Below, in pieces: positions 33,149 through 46,600 of a stretch of DNA of 64,000 nt. The translations under genes were made by a program, and so were the position numbers. Under the pieces are notes generated by a model that was not told where the DNA came from, searched no databases, and saw nothing but the letters and a program-made list of their open reading frames with translations. Where the stretch lies: contig VZTG01003732.1 in the NCBI GenBank assembly GCA_013397845.1, positions 211,044 through 275,043 on the forward strand, read 5' to 3'. Positions within the stretch are counted from its first letter, which is position 1. Every line of letters begins with the position of its first letter. This DNA is from Melanocharis versteri. Taxonomy: Eukaryota; Chordata; Aves; Passeriformes; Melanocharitidae.

Positions 33149-36100
33149 CCATAAAGCAAGCAAGCACCCACTCTTACAGGCCAAAGCCCTGAAGGGAGGT
33201 AGTTTTTTCCTGAAACAATTATAAATAACTTAAGAAAAAAATGGATTTGGTATGAAAATGCCTCCTACACAGCCATCCCCACAGCACAGCTAATGTGCTG
33301 CTGTAATGCTTTCTGTGAATGGTTATAATTTCATCTTTCGCATACCCGCCGAGTTCAGTCATTTACTTCAATTAATTTAAAACGTGGTTACAAATAAACA
33401 TTAGAAAAATATAGATAAAATGCTATCTTATTTTATTTTTCAGTTTTATACTTTAATTTTGCCTTTATGCCAATCTTCCTGTTCTTCCCCCAGAGAGACA
33501 CATCTCCCTTTCCTCAATTTTCTATGAGACTTGTCACTCTATTACTCTTAGTCTGGACTGGGGAGATAATAGGGCAAATTTGACAAAACCTGTGCAGGAA
33601 ATGAACACTCATTCATTTATTAGTGAGTCTCACTGTACACTATTAAACTTGTAATAAAAAAGTTATTGAAAAGAAGAGAACAAACCTACTGAATTAGAAA
33701 CACAGATGTTGGTGATCTCTTCAGCTTTTTCACTAATTCCCCACAGGTTGTTAATGGACAGCATTGCTCTGAGCCACAGGGAATTAAGGAGTTAACACTT
33801 AAGGCTGACAGGCAGAAATTATGATCCCACTGTACAACATTACTTGCTCAGTATTGCTGCCAAGGGGCAGCAAAGGTTGGGGACCAGTGCACTAGTCCTG
33901 CTGCATAATTATAATATCACTTTTCAACCCATTTCTGGGAAATCCTGAGGCTCCACACAAGGTGTAGGTGACTGTAGCAATCCAGAGATAAGCACCCCTG
34001 ACTTCGGGAGTCTCATTTCCCTAGCCTGGGAGTGATTACACAGTGTAATTGGAGGTGGTTAGTGGAGGTGTGTAGATCCCTGGTAAATTCCTGGCGTAGT
34101 ACTTTGCATCCTGCATTTTCAATTTACAGGCTGAGTACGTGAAATACTGAGACTAGGTATCCTGGGAGATTTTATCAATATAAATAACAAAATATAGTTT
34201 GGAAAGTAAGTTTGAAAATAGTTTTCATATTCAATAATAAATTACTTTTTAAATATTCATGCATTTTATGATTAATGCTATTAGCTGTTAATTAGCTAAA
34301 TAAATATGATTAACCGTGTGAATTTCTCAACCTTCCTATCGGTTGCTTAGATAAACAGTTGCATAGTGAATGCTTTATTACGAACATAAAAACGTCTCAT
34401 GTTATAATGCATAAGTACATATTGATGTTACATTTCTTTGCTGTGATATATGCATTAAGTCCCAGGCCGCTTTGAAAAGAAACTACAGATCTTAATAATT
34501 TATGTTCCAAGTTTTAGCCAGGATTATCAATGGTAGATTTTGAGCTTTTTCTTTTAGTAACATAATATATCATAGTAAAAATGCACAGACAAGCGATGTG
34601 TCAGTTTGATTTTTTCCACCTGATTCAGCAACCCAAAATTCAGACACAGCAGTTTAAGCGGAGTTGCACACTGAAGAATTTAAGTCTAAGCATTTAATCT
34701 GTTCTTTCCATAAATTTCTGCTGCTTGTGCTATTATAATGATGTTACCAGAGGAAGTTTATTTATATCACAGATTTTCAGCATCAGCACATTCAGAATAC
34801 AACAGCAATCATTCATTCAATAGCTAACAGCAATGTAATAATATCATCACTAACACTCTAAATATCAAAAGAACATTTAGAGAAAAGACAACGGAAAATA
34901 AAGTCACTTTGAACAATCAGCAACACAGGATTCACGAAACCCAAAATGTATGTTTTAAATACATGTACAGAGAAGCCAGCCCAGAAATAAATAGCAATTA
35001 TGCGCAGCTATTTGGGAGCAACAGGTTGCATATAATTAAACAATAATAAATAAGGGGATCTTTATGGGCCCATTAATAGGAACACACACTCTAGAGAGCA
35101 GCATTTAAAGATCTTAAGCCCTGTGCATCCCAAAACACCTAAAGAGATTTTGTTCATGAGCAAAATAGCCAGCATGACTGTAAAGCAGCAGGGGCAAACC
35201 TGACACCGCTCTGTCTAGACTGTGCACAACAGGATCACCCTATGCAAACATGAAATGCCAAGCCCAGTGGTGACAGATATGAACCAATCCCCCCCTTTTC
35301 TTTTTTTGAGACTATGCACCATAGCTTCTTTTTTTAACAGGCTCAGATCTACCATGAAAGCTCTTCTCCCTGCTGTTCCTAATGTATATTGTAAAGAGCT
35401 ACCGAGAACAGCACTTTAAGAAGTCACTTGTCATTCTCTCTTCCCTCCCTGCCTGCTTCCCCAAGTATTTAGATAATAATGGACCTGGTTAAAATCATAA
35501 AGTCCAAGAACATACTGCTGAGGGTTCAAAAGGCTAGACCTATAAAAGCACAGATAAAGACTTCTATTGAAAATGATGTTAACAAAGCGATACTCTCAAG
35601 AGGTGAAGAAGTGGTCAATCCTGCATGTTGCCATGTTTTAAAAGAAAAGGTAAATTATTTCTCCTTATTTTTTGCAGCGTGTGTGGGTGTGAGTGTGTGG
35701 TGGAGGGAAATATTTCTTCAGAAAATGAATGGGTTAGTACTGAGAAGGGCAATGCAAGTCAGAATAAAGTTTGTTCAAGCAACAGGAAACATGAACACCA
35801 TCCTTATAATGGAGTCCTACAGAGCTTCAGTTAAAACTGAAGCACAGATAAGGCCCCCTGCATATGGCCAAAAGGCTGCCTGGCTCGAGGGGAGAAATGC
35901 CTACAATGGGACTCTTCCAAGGGAACAGGCAGCCCAAAGGATGCGTGCGTTAGCCATGGGCATGGAGGTGCTCCTATGGGAATGCAGCTTGTGTCTAAGT
36001 ACACACCTAGAGCTGCCTGTGAGCCTCTGCTAACCATGAGGAAGGAGAGTCTTCCAGATGAACCGGCAGGACAACTGTGTGGTGCTCTTAGGGGTGTTTA

Positions 36101-38320
36101 GTTTCCTGGTGCAAGAAGCAGCATGGGAAAAGACAGTGCTGGGTTGAAAGTAAAAGAGATGGTGTCTCACATATGATGTCTGAGCACAACAGCTTCTTCA
36201 GTGACCAAAAACTGGTAGATAGGAAAGACACAGACGTCTAAGGACCTTTATTGTGAATGCAGGTGACATATTTGACGAAGCAGAATAAAGTAAGGGCAAT
36301 AAAAGATTCATCAAATTGGGCAACCTGATGACAAGTCTACAGTCTTTCCAGCTAGCTTCATGAAAGCTCTGAAATGAACAAGGCCGGCAATGTCCAAGTC
36401 AAAGAATATGAAACTTTAGTGGCTGAGATATGAGATGAAGAGAGACAGGAAAAGAGGTCGGGCTGTGAGAATGATCTGGAAAGTCTGTATCATGGAAGGG
36501 CAGAAAAAACAGCAAGACTGGGAATTCAACCAGACTGCAAAGAAGAAGGCACACACGTTGAACATGATGCCTGGAAAGGGCAGGTGAGATGATATTGTTG
36601 TTCACAGCAACAAAGTAAGGGAGGTAGTAAATCACTGTTTTTGAGTAAAAGCTCTTGAACTGATGGTAAGACATCTGTAGAGTTAAACGCCAAGATTTGA
36701 GTAGGACATCTAGACTGTGACCCATCTAACTTGGTGTAGATGTCTTAAGCTGGGCTCTCAACAGACAGAGGAGATGTAGTCAACAGAGCCAAAGGAGCCA
36801 TGCACAGTTCGCATTTAGTGGATCAGACTAATTAACACAAACTCCCTCAATGCTCTTGTCTAGATCTCCACTGATGGAAAAAAGAACCCTGATAAAATAC
36901 CTCCAATGTTAACATCCACCCTGTTGACTGCCTGAAGTGAGGTGTGATGAATCTTACCCCAGGAAACATGTCTGGAGCCAGAGGAGATCCGAAAATCATT
37001 AGGCTAGACACACCTCTTAACAGTTTTTCAATCTTGCTGCAATGTCTTCTTGGGAATCTGGGGATCAGGTGGATAGTTACACATGGATCCATTATTGTAG
37101 ATGGCAAGGATGATAATATATCATGATAGAACATGAGATTCGATATATTATGTGTTATGTCTACTTAAATAATATGAATAAATCAACCTGGCCTAGCCTA
37201 GGTACTTAAAACTATAGAACAAAATAAATATAATTGTGTCCAGAGAAAGCAAACTGCCTGGAAGGTGCAGGCACAGTCACATTGAAAAATGCCACCTCAT
37301 AAAGGCCGTAATCTCTCTCAGACAGATCTTCATTATAGCTAATCACTATTTTGCCAAAGGCACTTATGGCAACATATTTCTAGGGGAAGGAACAGGAAGG
37401 CAGCAGGGAAAAGGAAAAAATTTCTCAAGCTCCTGCCCTCTCACCCCAAAATTGAAGCCCAATGAGAAAGTCAAATATTTCACTTCAGCTGGAAAATTCT
37501 AAGAAAGAGTTCAAATGGAATGTTGTAGCAGGTGAAATTGAAAACGAGGCAGATAAGTGGTTGCAAGGCATATACTCCCCTCTGGCAATTTTTAATCAGG
37601 AATACAGGACTCTTAGGTGGAGGCAATATCATATACTTACACTGGGTTATATGGTCCAAGTAATAACCTTGCATTGGTAATAAATTAATTTTTTTCCTAT
37701 AAAGTTGGTTTCATTTTAACACAGATATTTCCACTGAGGGGTATGGGTGGATGTTTCCACATCAGCACACATGCTTAATGCAAAATGAACAACTGTGCTC
37801 TCCCACTCCCTCCTGATGAAGCACAGATAGTCCAAGACAAAGCCTGGTTAATAAACCAGTTGTAAACAATCAGGGGAGACAGGCAGTGCACTGAGCTGTG
37901 AATTGCCTTCATACAAAGTAAGGGATTGCAAGGTAGATACGGTGTAAGAGCCATCTTAGAACCAAGATAAAAGAGACAATAAAAGAGAAAAAGATAGAAG
38001 GCAGCAGACAGACAGAAAGCAGCAGGAATATAATTTCCTTTAAAAATAATTGCATTCAATTTATGCTCTTACCTAACACTCCCAGTACTAACTAATCTAA
38101 TCAGATGCATATGGTTTTATTCTACAAGGTACACATGAAGCATGCAATAAAATCCCCATAAAACATGACCTGTGGTGACTCTCTGCAGATTTCAGAGGAT
38201 ATATCTATTTTTTTTCTCCTCTTAACAAAGATCTTTTGCAGCCTTGTGGTCTTCTTCCACACCCCATCTCCCATGTAAATCTCTTCCCTTGGTTTTAAAT
38301 ATAGTTTTGCTTACTTGTTC
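33149..38320. other. Gene-poor stretch with the window's longest open frame
   Basis: 34170-35050 is AT-rich with homeodomain-type TAATTA and forkhead-type ATAAACA motifs and little simple repeat. The 184-codon frame at 35479-36033 (+) is the longest here, but no domain, family or codon-usage pattern is recognisable. The sequence around 36400-37150 is unclassified. It might include an old, diverged retroelement, but no LTR or reverse-transcriptase motif is visible. Confidence 0.5.
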
Positions 38321-38410
38321 TTTAAGGTTTTTTGGTTGGTTGGTTGGGGTATTTTTTGTTGGTGGTGTTTGTTTTTGGTTTTTTTTTTTTGGTATTCTTT
38401 TTTTTTTTTT
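38321..38410 (+). repeat. T/G-rich low-complexity tract
   Basis: Includes (TTGG)n, TTGGTGGTG and runs of ten or more T. Almost no C over 90 bp. Confidence 0.85.
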
Positions 38411-40804
38411 AGAGGCACTGGAGTTGAATCTATTTTCTTTAGGCTAGAAAGTCTAGCTGAAGGACCTTTGCTCATGGCTGTGAAGTAGCCATCCTTTCTG
38501 AATCTTAATTTTGCACAGCTTCCTAAGACCAACTTTTTACAACACTGACAATTCCCTTTGATTCTCCTCTAATTCAGTCTTAATGTGGGAGAACATACAG
38601 GCTTTCATAGGCCTTTAGCAGCACCTGTAAAACTTTCTTTCCCTTTGCTGTGCCAGTATGAGCAGGACGGTTTCTTCAGTAGCAACAGTAAAATCTGAAA
38701 TGAATGTTTTCCTGTAGGAAAGCCGGACAGATATTTCATGCATTTGATTTAGAAACAGAGCTTGGAAGTCGCCAGGGCAAGATTGACACTCTGTGAAATA
38801 AAGGCAACAATATCGTGAATTTACTAATTTGTTTATCTCAGTTGTGTACTACATATTAACAGATTTTAAACCTTAACAAGTTTAAACTACAAAAAACTTT
38901 TTAGCAGAAAATATGCAGATCAGGCTGTATTTCCCAAATTGATTTATAGTTGTTCTCAGATTGCCTGCAGTTGTTCAACAAGCTTTGTACCAGACAGGAG
39001 GCAGGACCTGCAAGCAGCCCAAGTACAACCCCATCACACAGAGATGTGACATTTTGATCTCATTTCCAGCTGATACGTTCCAGAAGGCAACGCTTGAGGC
39101 AACCTCCAGTGTGCCAGTTTTCTGCCTCTGAAATCTTCACCAGAGATGCTTCCCCTAATTTCAGCTGTGATGCCCACACATATAAGAAGGGTCTCCTTTA
39201 GAACTGTAGACCACAAATCACGTAGGGCATCACAGATTACTATGAATGTTTAACTCACCCCTACAACCAAACATTTTTCAGGGAATTCACAAAATCTGAT
39301 TCTTCCAACTGCACTTGCTGAAAGCTGCAGCCTCCTCCTTGTGCTACTTAGAAGTTCTCTTTATGAGTAGCCTCATGTGTTTATTTATTACTTTGGGTTA
39401 TCTATTAACTTAGAGAAGACACCAGACACCCTAACACTATTAAATATATACACATATCTCACGTTACATTAATTATACAATATATATAATTAAAGTAAAT
39501 CTTGGCAGCCTTAAAATTGTCAGTTTGACAGGATCTCAGACAGTCACTGAGGAGCCTGTTTCATCTTCACGGAATGATAGCCTTAGCCTTTCCATCAAAT
39601 CTTTCTTGCACAGATACAGAGAATATCACCAAGAAGTTCAGATAAAAGAGCAGGAGAGTGATACCCAGACTCCTCACAGACGGTCCTGCCAGCCTGATTT
39701 ATGACAGGGGGACTTGACTGGGCACACATCCAGCACACAGCACAGCATGCCTCAAGGGGTCGGATCGTTAGGGAGGGTAAAAAAGGGAAATGGCACCACA
39801 GTCACAACCATTACTGGGAACCAGCAGGATGAGGATGCCTAGATCTACCCTGAAGCATGGTTTCTGGATGGCCAGTGGGAAGGGCCCCTGGCTGAAGGGC
39901 CTGCTGCTTCCCCACAACTGTACACTGTCCCTCATCCCCGTATTTCTTGCCTTGTCTCACTGCTCCAGGAGAGCCCTTGTGATCTGCACTTAAACTGAGC
40001 CCTGTGCTTTTCTCCTTTGCTGTCAGCTGTGCAGCTTTCCTGTTTGCTTCTGCCACGAGGGAGGTCCCAAGGGTGCAGCTTCCTTTTAACATCTGTTTTC
40101 TACAAAACGAGTCCAACAGCTCCAAAGCAGGCTCTCTCCCATCCTCACAGATGGTTTAGTGGGCCACAATGGATCTTCCTACTTGATCTTCTAGCTCCAT
40201 GACTGCCACACACAACAATCTAACATCAACAAAGAGCGTCCACCCTGAGACTACTGAGGCTGGCTGCTCCCCTGAGAGGTGGCAGACACGAGTGTCTAAC
40301 ACAGAGGAGGAGACAGTCTGGGTTTCCTATTTTTCAGGCAAAGTGTCTACCCAACAGACTGCTCTTCCTTGCCACCTCCCTTCTACTTGGTCATACATGA
40401 ATTAAAGGTCTCAACGTGGAGCTCGAAGGTGTGAATCCACGTTTCCAAAAGGAATCCAGGTCTTCAAAAGAGGTGAGATTTTAGATGTACCAATTCTTTT
40501 GTTCTTTCCTATTACCTGTCCTATGCGTGATGCCCTGCTGTGCCAGCTGCCCCTTGTGATCTCTGTCCTCAAAGCCCAGCTCAGAACTGCTAACTGCAGC
40601 CCAGAGCCTGACTTGGTGCATTGGTGTGCTAATGCCTCAGCCTCTCTGGGGACAGAGAATGGTCAGGGTAAAACAAAATGAACACAAGCAGAGAGAATTG
40701 CTGTGCCAGGGCTGGAGGGCAGCAATGAGACACACTGAGGCTGGGAGGAAGCCACGGCAGCTCAAAGGGATTGCAGAAGTGTCACAGTGAAAAGAGGAGG
40801 CAAG
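38411..40804. other. No gene recognised
   Basis: Contains an AT inverted repeat TTAATTATA/TATAATTAA (39469-39477 and 39485-39493). The GC-richer block at 39650-40700 has several 60-104-codon frames on both strands that overlap each other; none shows a domain. Confidence 0.55.
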
Positions 40805-40860
40805 GCTCTATAGGGATTCAGGGAACAAAGGAACGCTCTATAGGGATTCAGGGAACAAAG
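40805..40860. repeat. 30-bp tandem duplication
   Basis: Two 26-bp identical blocks (40805-40830 and 40835-40860), starting GCTCTATAGGGATTCAGGGA, at a period of 30. Perfect identity suggests a recent event. Confidence 0.95.
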
Positions 40861-41061
40861 CAATGGGCAGAAGGGTCTGCTTCAATATCTAGACCATGCA
40901 GAGGTACTATAATCTCTTTTTTGCTGCTGCTGCATACTTAGTGGCTCTCTCCAGTTATGTATTTTCTTTCTAGGCTGCCTGATAAAGCCCATTTCAGAGG
41001 TAAATATTTTTTTCTCTTTAAGTAAAAACTCACTTTATAGAACACAACGCCATTCACACAT

Positions 41062-41120
41062 CCTTGTAAGGATTTTGATCCCTTTTTGGCATGCCCTTGT
41101 AACAATTTTGATCCCTTTTT
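41062..41120. repeat. 33-bp tandem duplication
   Basis: CCTTGTAAGGATTTTGATCC at 41062 recurs as CCTTGTAACAATTTTGATCC at 41095. Both are followed by CTTTTT. Two mismatches in the shared 26 bp. Confidence 0.9.
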
Positions 41121-42408
41121 AAAGTGAGAAAATGTGACGGAATGTAGTGCAATATCATTCTTATTTTGAATTTAATAAATGATTTTTTTTAAGGTGCAGA
41201 ATTTCCAAGTTTTTTCTTCTACACTGTTTTACCCGCACACATGATTAAATCCACTGCCCTCTTGGCAACAGCAAAAGTTAGAGGAACCAGAGGAAAGGGT
41301 TTGCATAACGAGAGCATGGACACAACACAGATTTGTGAGTGTGGCTATTACAGTACCCAACTGCCAGAAAATACAGAATGGCACATGTTTCATTTCTAGC
41401 TCCAGTCTGGGATGTAAGAGAAAGCAATCACTGAATACCTTAAAGAGAGCTCTCTGCAAAGCAGACTGTGGTAATGGGTCTGGAATTCCTGAGCAGTTCA
41501 TAATTCAGTTCTTACATTAAACAAAAGGAGACAGCAAGACATAATGAAAGGGAAAGCCCATGGGGAGAGCTGACATGCCATGGACATGACTGGCCACTTT
41601 GTACTCCTGCAGGCCTCCAGTAAGAGAAGGCTGAATGCATTGTTTTAAATCTCTGAGTAAATATTGGTACTAGTAGAGGTTAAACAAGATGCTGTACTAG
41701 AACCTGCCAAGCCTTTATTTATACCTAGTCAGGAGACACGATGAGCATACACTGACAACCTCTTTTAATCCAATCACAAAGAAACCACCACGAGAATGAA
41801 AAATAATTTAGCACGCAGGCTTGTCTGATTTGTCCTCATTCTCTACACTGAACATTTTTTATTTATTGTCATTTTAGAATAAGAATATAAGCACAGGGTA
41901 ACAACATAATACACTAGCATCACAGACCAGCAGAAACTGTGGTATCAAGCCTCAGAGAAAACATTTTCAGACACAGAATAATGAGCGGCCATTCCACATT
42001 CAGAATTACTCAAATTTATGCAGCCTCCAGAAAAATGCAGCAGGTTCTTGATGGGTAGTTTGCAAAGGCAGCTTCAATCATTCGGTCAGTAAAATCATGA
42101 AGTGCCACCTACTTCAAGGCCCTAATCCTCCATGAACATACATTTCCTGCAGAAATCCCACGTGCCAAGCTGAAAGCCTGGAGAGCTATTAGGGGGTGAT
42201 GCAGGACTGTGACGATACTTACCCTGTCCTAAGTGGGGGAAAAAATGGAGCGTATGTGGGAATAACGTGAGGAGAAGCTGAAACCCTGTTGGTAAATCAA
42301 CATTAGGGACTGCGATCTAAATGAGGTGTGGGTGAGCATGGGTTACTCTCATTTCAGAAAAGAGGAGCAGATTGCCAAGACCAAGTGCTGTGATTCAAAG
42401 CTGTGTGA

Positions 42409-42454
42409 CAGATCTGCTCTCTGAACCTTAGCAGATCTGCTCTCTGAACCTTAG
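42409..42454. repeat. 23-bp tandem duplication
   Basis: Two perfect copies of a 23-mer beginning CAGATCTGCTCTCTGAACCT (42409-42431 and 42432-42454). Confidence 0.95.
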
Positions 42455-43573
42455 CAAGCCACCACTACTTTGTGCCTTGGCCTCTTTGTCTAAGGAGTGG
42501 GGACTGAGTGGGAAGGGACATGCTCCAGACAGCAAGCGTGCTGAGGCCGTGCAGTGTCAGCCCTTTCAAACTGTTTGCCACCTGAAAATCTGATGGCCCA
42601 TACAATGGTAAAATATTTCCTCCGCAGATACTTAACTTCAAGAAGCTGCATTGCTCTTCCTTAACTAAGATTTCTTGGAACCTTTGCAATTAATTGCATT
42701 TTACGCTTGTTAGTCAACAAGTCAAATGCTTCACTCAATGTGTCAGTGTACTGAACATTCAGCCAAGAAAAACATGTTGGCTGGGAGCATGCAAGGATGG
42801 CTTTCTAAGGACAGTCTTGTGGTTGCATTTTCCAGTTTTCAAGAAGACTCTGATAGAAGTGAGGCATTCCTAACACTCCTGAGGTCTTCTACATTTCCTC
42901 AGTGGAACATTTGAGGCAATGTAGAATCCTCTCTTCTCCATTCATCAGGTATGTAATAAAATTGGGAGAAAAATTACAGTCTCTGAGACCAGGAACTCTT
43001 TGCAAACTATGGCTTATATGGGCTAATAAAATTAAAAAACAGTGGAACAATAGTGAGACCCACTGACTGTCTAAGTTTCAGACCTTATGGAAATCTTAGA
43101 AATCTCTCAGTTCTCAATACAAAATGAACTGATTCTGGATGAACATGAACATGCTGAAATGACAATACCATAGAAAACCTTTATAAAAAAATCAATCAAA
43201 TCCTCCCTACTCCCAGAGAAACCTTACTTACTTTTCCAGCTACCTTGCATAAAAAGTAAACAAAGAGAAAATCCCCCTATTCTCATCCTTCTCATCCACA
43301 CCATAAGGATTTCTTTCTACTCTGAAATTATGAAATATTAATAGAAGGAGATTTCAAATGAAAGCAATAAGCTAAATAAGCCTAGGAAAGGTCCTACAAG
43401 TGCCTCCTGCAGAATTTCTTCCACGTTTTTTCTAAAAATCAGATCTAACTACAAGACACGATGGCAAGGCAGACACATCAGAGCACTCTTTCAATTTAGC
43501 TATTTTTACTCTCCTTTAACTTTCCTTGTGTAACACAGGTTGATGAAATAGAATGTTTGTTTAAAGAGATGAG
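42455..43573. other. No gene recognised
   Basis: Ordinary mixed noncoding DNA with no repeat or exon-like signal apart from two short unrecognised frames. Confidence 0.6.
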
Positions 43574-43645
43574 AGAATCACAGAATCACAGAACAGTAAA
43601 ACTCTACAGTTGCCTCTAAGGATATCAATTCCACAGGGGTGGCAG
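43574..43645 (-). mobile_element. CR1 LINE tail fragment, diverged
   Basis: Two AGAATCAC octamers (43574-43589) followed by AGAACAGTAAAA and CCTCTAAGGATATCAATTCC. This is a degraded reverse-complement CR1 3' end, oriented on the minus strand. The octamers make the class clear; the right edge is approximate. Confidence 0.7.
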
Positions 43646-46600
43646 TTAATCTGGTCACATCATAGTGTGAAAAGAATCCAAAAGGGTCCAAAGAATCAGT
43701 AGAAGATTTTGCATATGCGAGCTACCCCTTAGGACTTGAGTCATCTGCCTCACGCATTACTATCAAGTTTACATACATAATTCCTGTAAATCGTGCATAC
43801 ATTTTTGTGCACATCTGCTTCTGAGACTTATACTCATATATGTCTTGCTTCCTTCAGCTAAACAAAAATAAAACCTTTGTGTCTGTAGGCTTTCTCTCCA
43901 CCTCTCAATCATAAATGAGATCACCTGCACAATTAGGTAGGACTATAATAGCTCTATGCCTTATAATGTAATTTTTCCAGTAAAATGCTCCCTTAGTTTC
44001 AATAAACATAAATAATTTGGCATAAAGACAGTATATTTATTCACTCAGCTGAATTTCCAGTGTTATATGTTGAATTCCTATCACTTCTTTGTGATCTGCT
44101 TATATCCCACTGGCATTCCTGAGCCTCTGGTATCCCGACCGACTGGGGCCTTCCAGAATTCTGCCCCCATTAGTCTATTTCCAGAGACTTTTATTGCAAC
44201 CTTTGATGAACAACGACATGGAAACTGTAATCTGAGAGCTATATGTCTTCCAAATCTGTTTGTAGCTGGTGGCATGATGCGTTCTAACAAATTAAGAATG
44301 ATGGTAGGGAAGAAGGAGGAGGAGAAGGAGAAGAAGGACAAGGAGGATGAGAATGAGGAATCCACAGTCAAAACTCTTCAAAAATTAAGCCAGGAAATAT
44401 TCTCGCACTCCTCTGCTGCTTCAGGAACGTTTGTCAGGTTGGGGGAATATTATTATCCCAGGCCCTACAGCAGGCATTCAGGGCTGGTAACATCAGACAG
44501 ATCTGCCTGTAGAGCTTTTCACCCAAAGTAATGGCAAATTAAAGCAGCAGCAGCAGAACACTCCCTGTGACAGAATACTTGGATTTCTAGGAAACGGATG
44601 GGCTAAATCAGATGGCAGATGTACCACATTTCACCATTTACCTGCATTTTTCCTGTCACTGCATTCCGACAATAAACGCTCATACCGGTGCTGATACACG
44701 TCCATTTCCCTCCAGCCCTTTGCATGTTGGCCCTCAAGAGAAAAGCTCTTTGGGTTTTAAATGCTTTCACGTTTGCCTTCTCATACTGGAGCATCCTCAG
44801 ATGGCCCAGCCTTCTCTGAAGTTCTTTGTAATTTTCCCAATTGGAAATGGCTGTTTATTTTAGACTGATGGCTGTCTTGAAAGCTTAGTTGATGGAGAGA
44901 GAAAGCTGTTTGGGCACACGCACAGACTACAATTAGTTATTCACAGAGTACATTTTGATTGTAGACCATTTTATACTTATGCTCATTAAAAAAAGAAGCT
45001 TTGTTTATGTTTTTCCCACCCATAGACCAATCTGTGAAAAATGCAGTTATTTTTCTAATAACAGCTAATTGCTATAGAATACCAATGGATTTACTTCTAA
45101 ACCCAAGTCTTAATTCAGAGACAAAAAATGTTCTTAATTTTAACAAGGAAAAAATGTTCTTATGAAACCTTTCATTTGTCTGATACGAGGTGGAAGACTG
45201 TCACACTGACACTAAAGAAAACTGAAGATGTTCTTCAGGGAAATTTTTAGAATCAAGATAAAGCAATGGTAAGAATTATTTTTTTTGGTTCAAGTGAAAA
45301 GTCAAGTTAACCATAGGAAAGGAAATAGCAGGAGCTGTCAGAAATTGCTCACATTCTGAAGTTTAGGGATAATCCTCTAATGACCTTTGTAAGTATAGAA
45401 GTAATAAAAGAAGAAACTTTAATAGAAAACAAAAATGAGAGTTAACCCAGAGATTCAAAGGAATAGTCACTAAAGGGGTTCTGAATCTATACTGAGAAAT
45501 TCCAAGATATGTTGGATCTTCCTTTCAGATGTAGAAAGATCTAAAGGTCTTTAAGGCTGTATGATAAAACCTCTTTGTGAAGATGAAAGACATGTACTTT
45601 ATATTACATTCTGGTTTGCACATGCATCATCACGGGCCATGCTGTGAAGCTGAGAGCCCTCAGAAACCCCACCACACTTTCAAATGACTGCTTCAAGTTT
45701 TAATGAACTGGGTGGACTTTTAAAATTTGTTTATTATCCATTTGCCTCAAATAACTTGGGACTAACAAATCACAACCCAAGCTTGCAGACTTTTTATCTA
45801 TCACTAGCACTAGCCCAGGGGAAGCAAGAGAATGTCTTTGAACAAGGATTGATAAGATGTCTATTGACTGAGGATAAAGCCGAGCCATGCTGAGAAAGCA
45901 AAGTAGTTCATGGTGATTTCGTACAGCTAATGTCTGATTGGTGAAAAGGCGCTTCTGAAACATTCTAAAATTAAATCTGTCTCAGTGGCATAGATGGATG
46001 CAAAGTACCACTAAACACAAGATCCAGGCAAAGCAATGTACCCCCACAATGGCTTCTATAAAAGAAATCACAGAGTAAATACACAAATGCTTTGTCTTAG
46101 GTCAAAACTATTTTGCCTCCAAGACCTGGATTTTGATGATAAGTAATGTAATGAGATTGGACTGGGATCACCGAATCGTTTTCACTCAACATTTTTTGCT
46201 CTTGAGTACTCGTGTACTCTACTGCTACAAAGCTCTGGCAACTTGAGTATTTCCTTTATTGAATAAACAAGTTTCCGAACCCATAGTGTTGCCATCTACA
46301 TATTTAAATTTTATTTTCACTGGTGATGGCAAACAGAAGGAGACGAAGTGTTATTTTTGCTTTTAGTGTATGACAGGCAGTAGGAGACAAAAGATAAATT
46401 GAAAAAATGAGGCATTCAGGACATGCTCTGCAGCTAGAATGCATATAACTTCCTGACTTCAGGCTGTCAGTAACCCATTAACTAAGAGAAAACTGAGTTT
46501 GACACAGACATGAGACAGACTTAACTTGAGGGACTTTCACATTTAAAACTGCAACTTATTTAATTTCTGGGAACAAAGAAAGCCCAAAGGAACAAAGCCC

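Noticed and set aside
36427..36581. Hydrophilic open interval ending in CAG|GTGAGA as an exon
   Set aside because: A stop lies directly upstream with no pyrimidine tract for an acceptor, and the peptide is unrecognised.
44067..44531. 154-codon frame with a charged Lys/Glu run
   Set aside because: The run is the translation of a GGAGAA-rich purine tract, and the antisense frame is also open as a Ser/Phe run. No domain seen.
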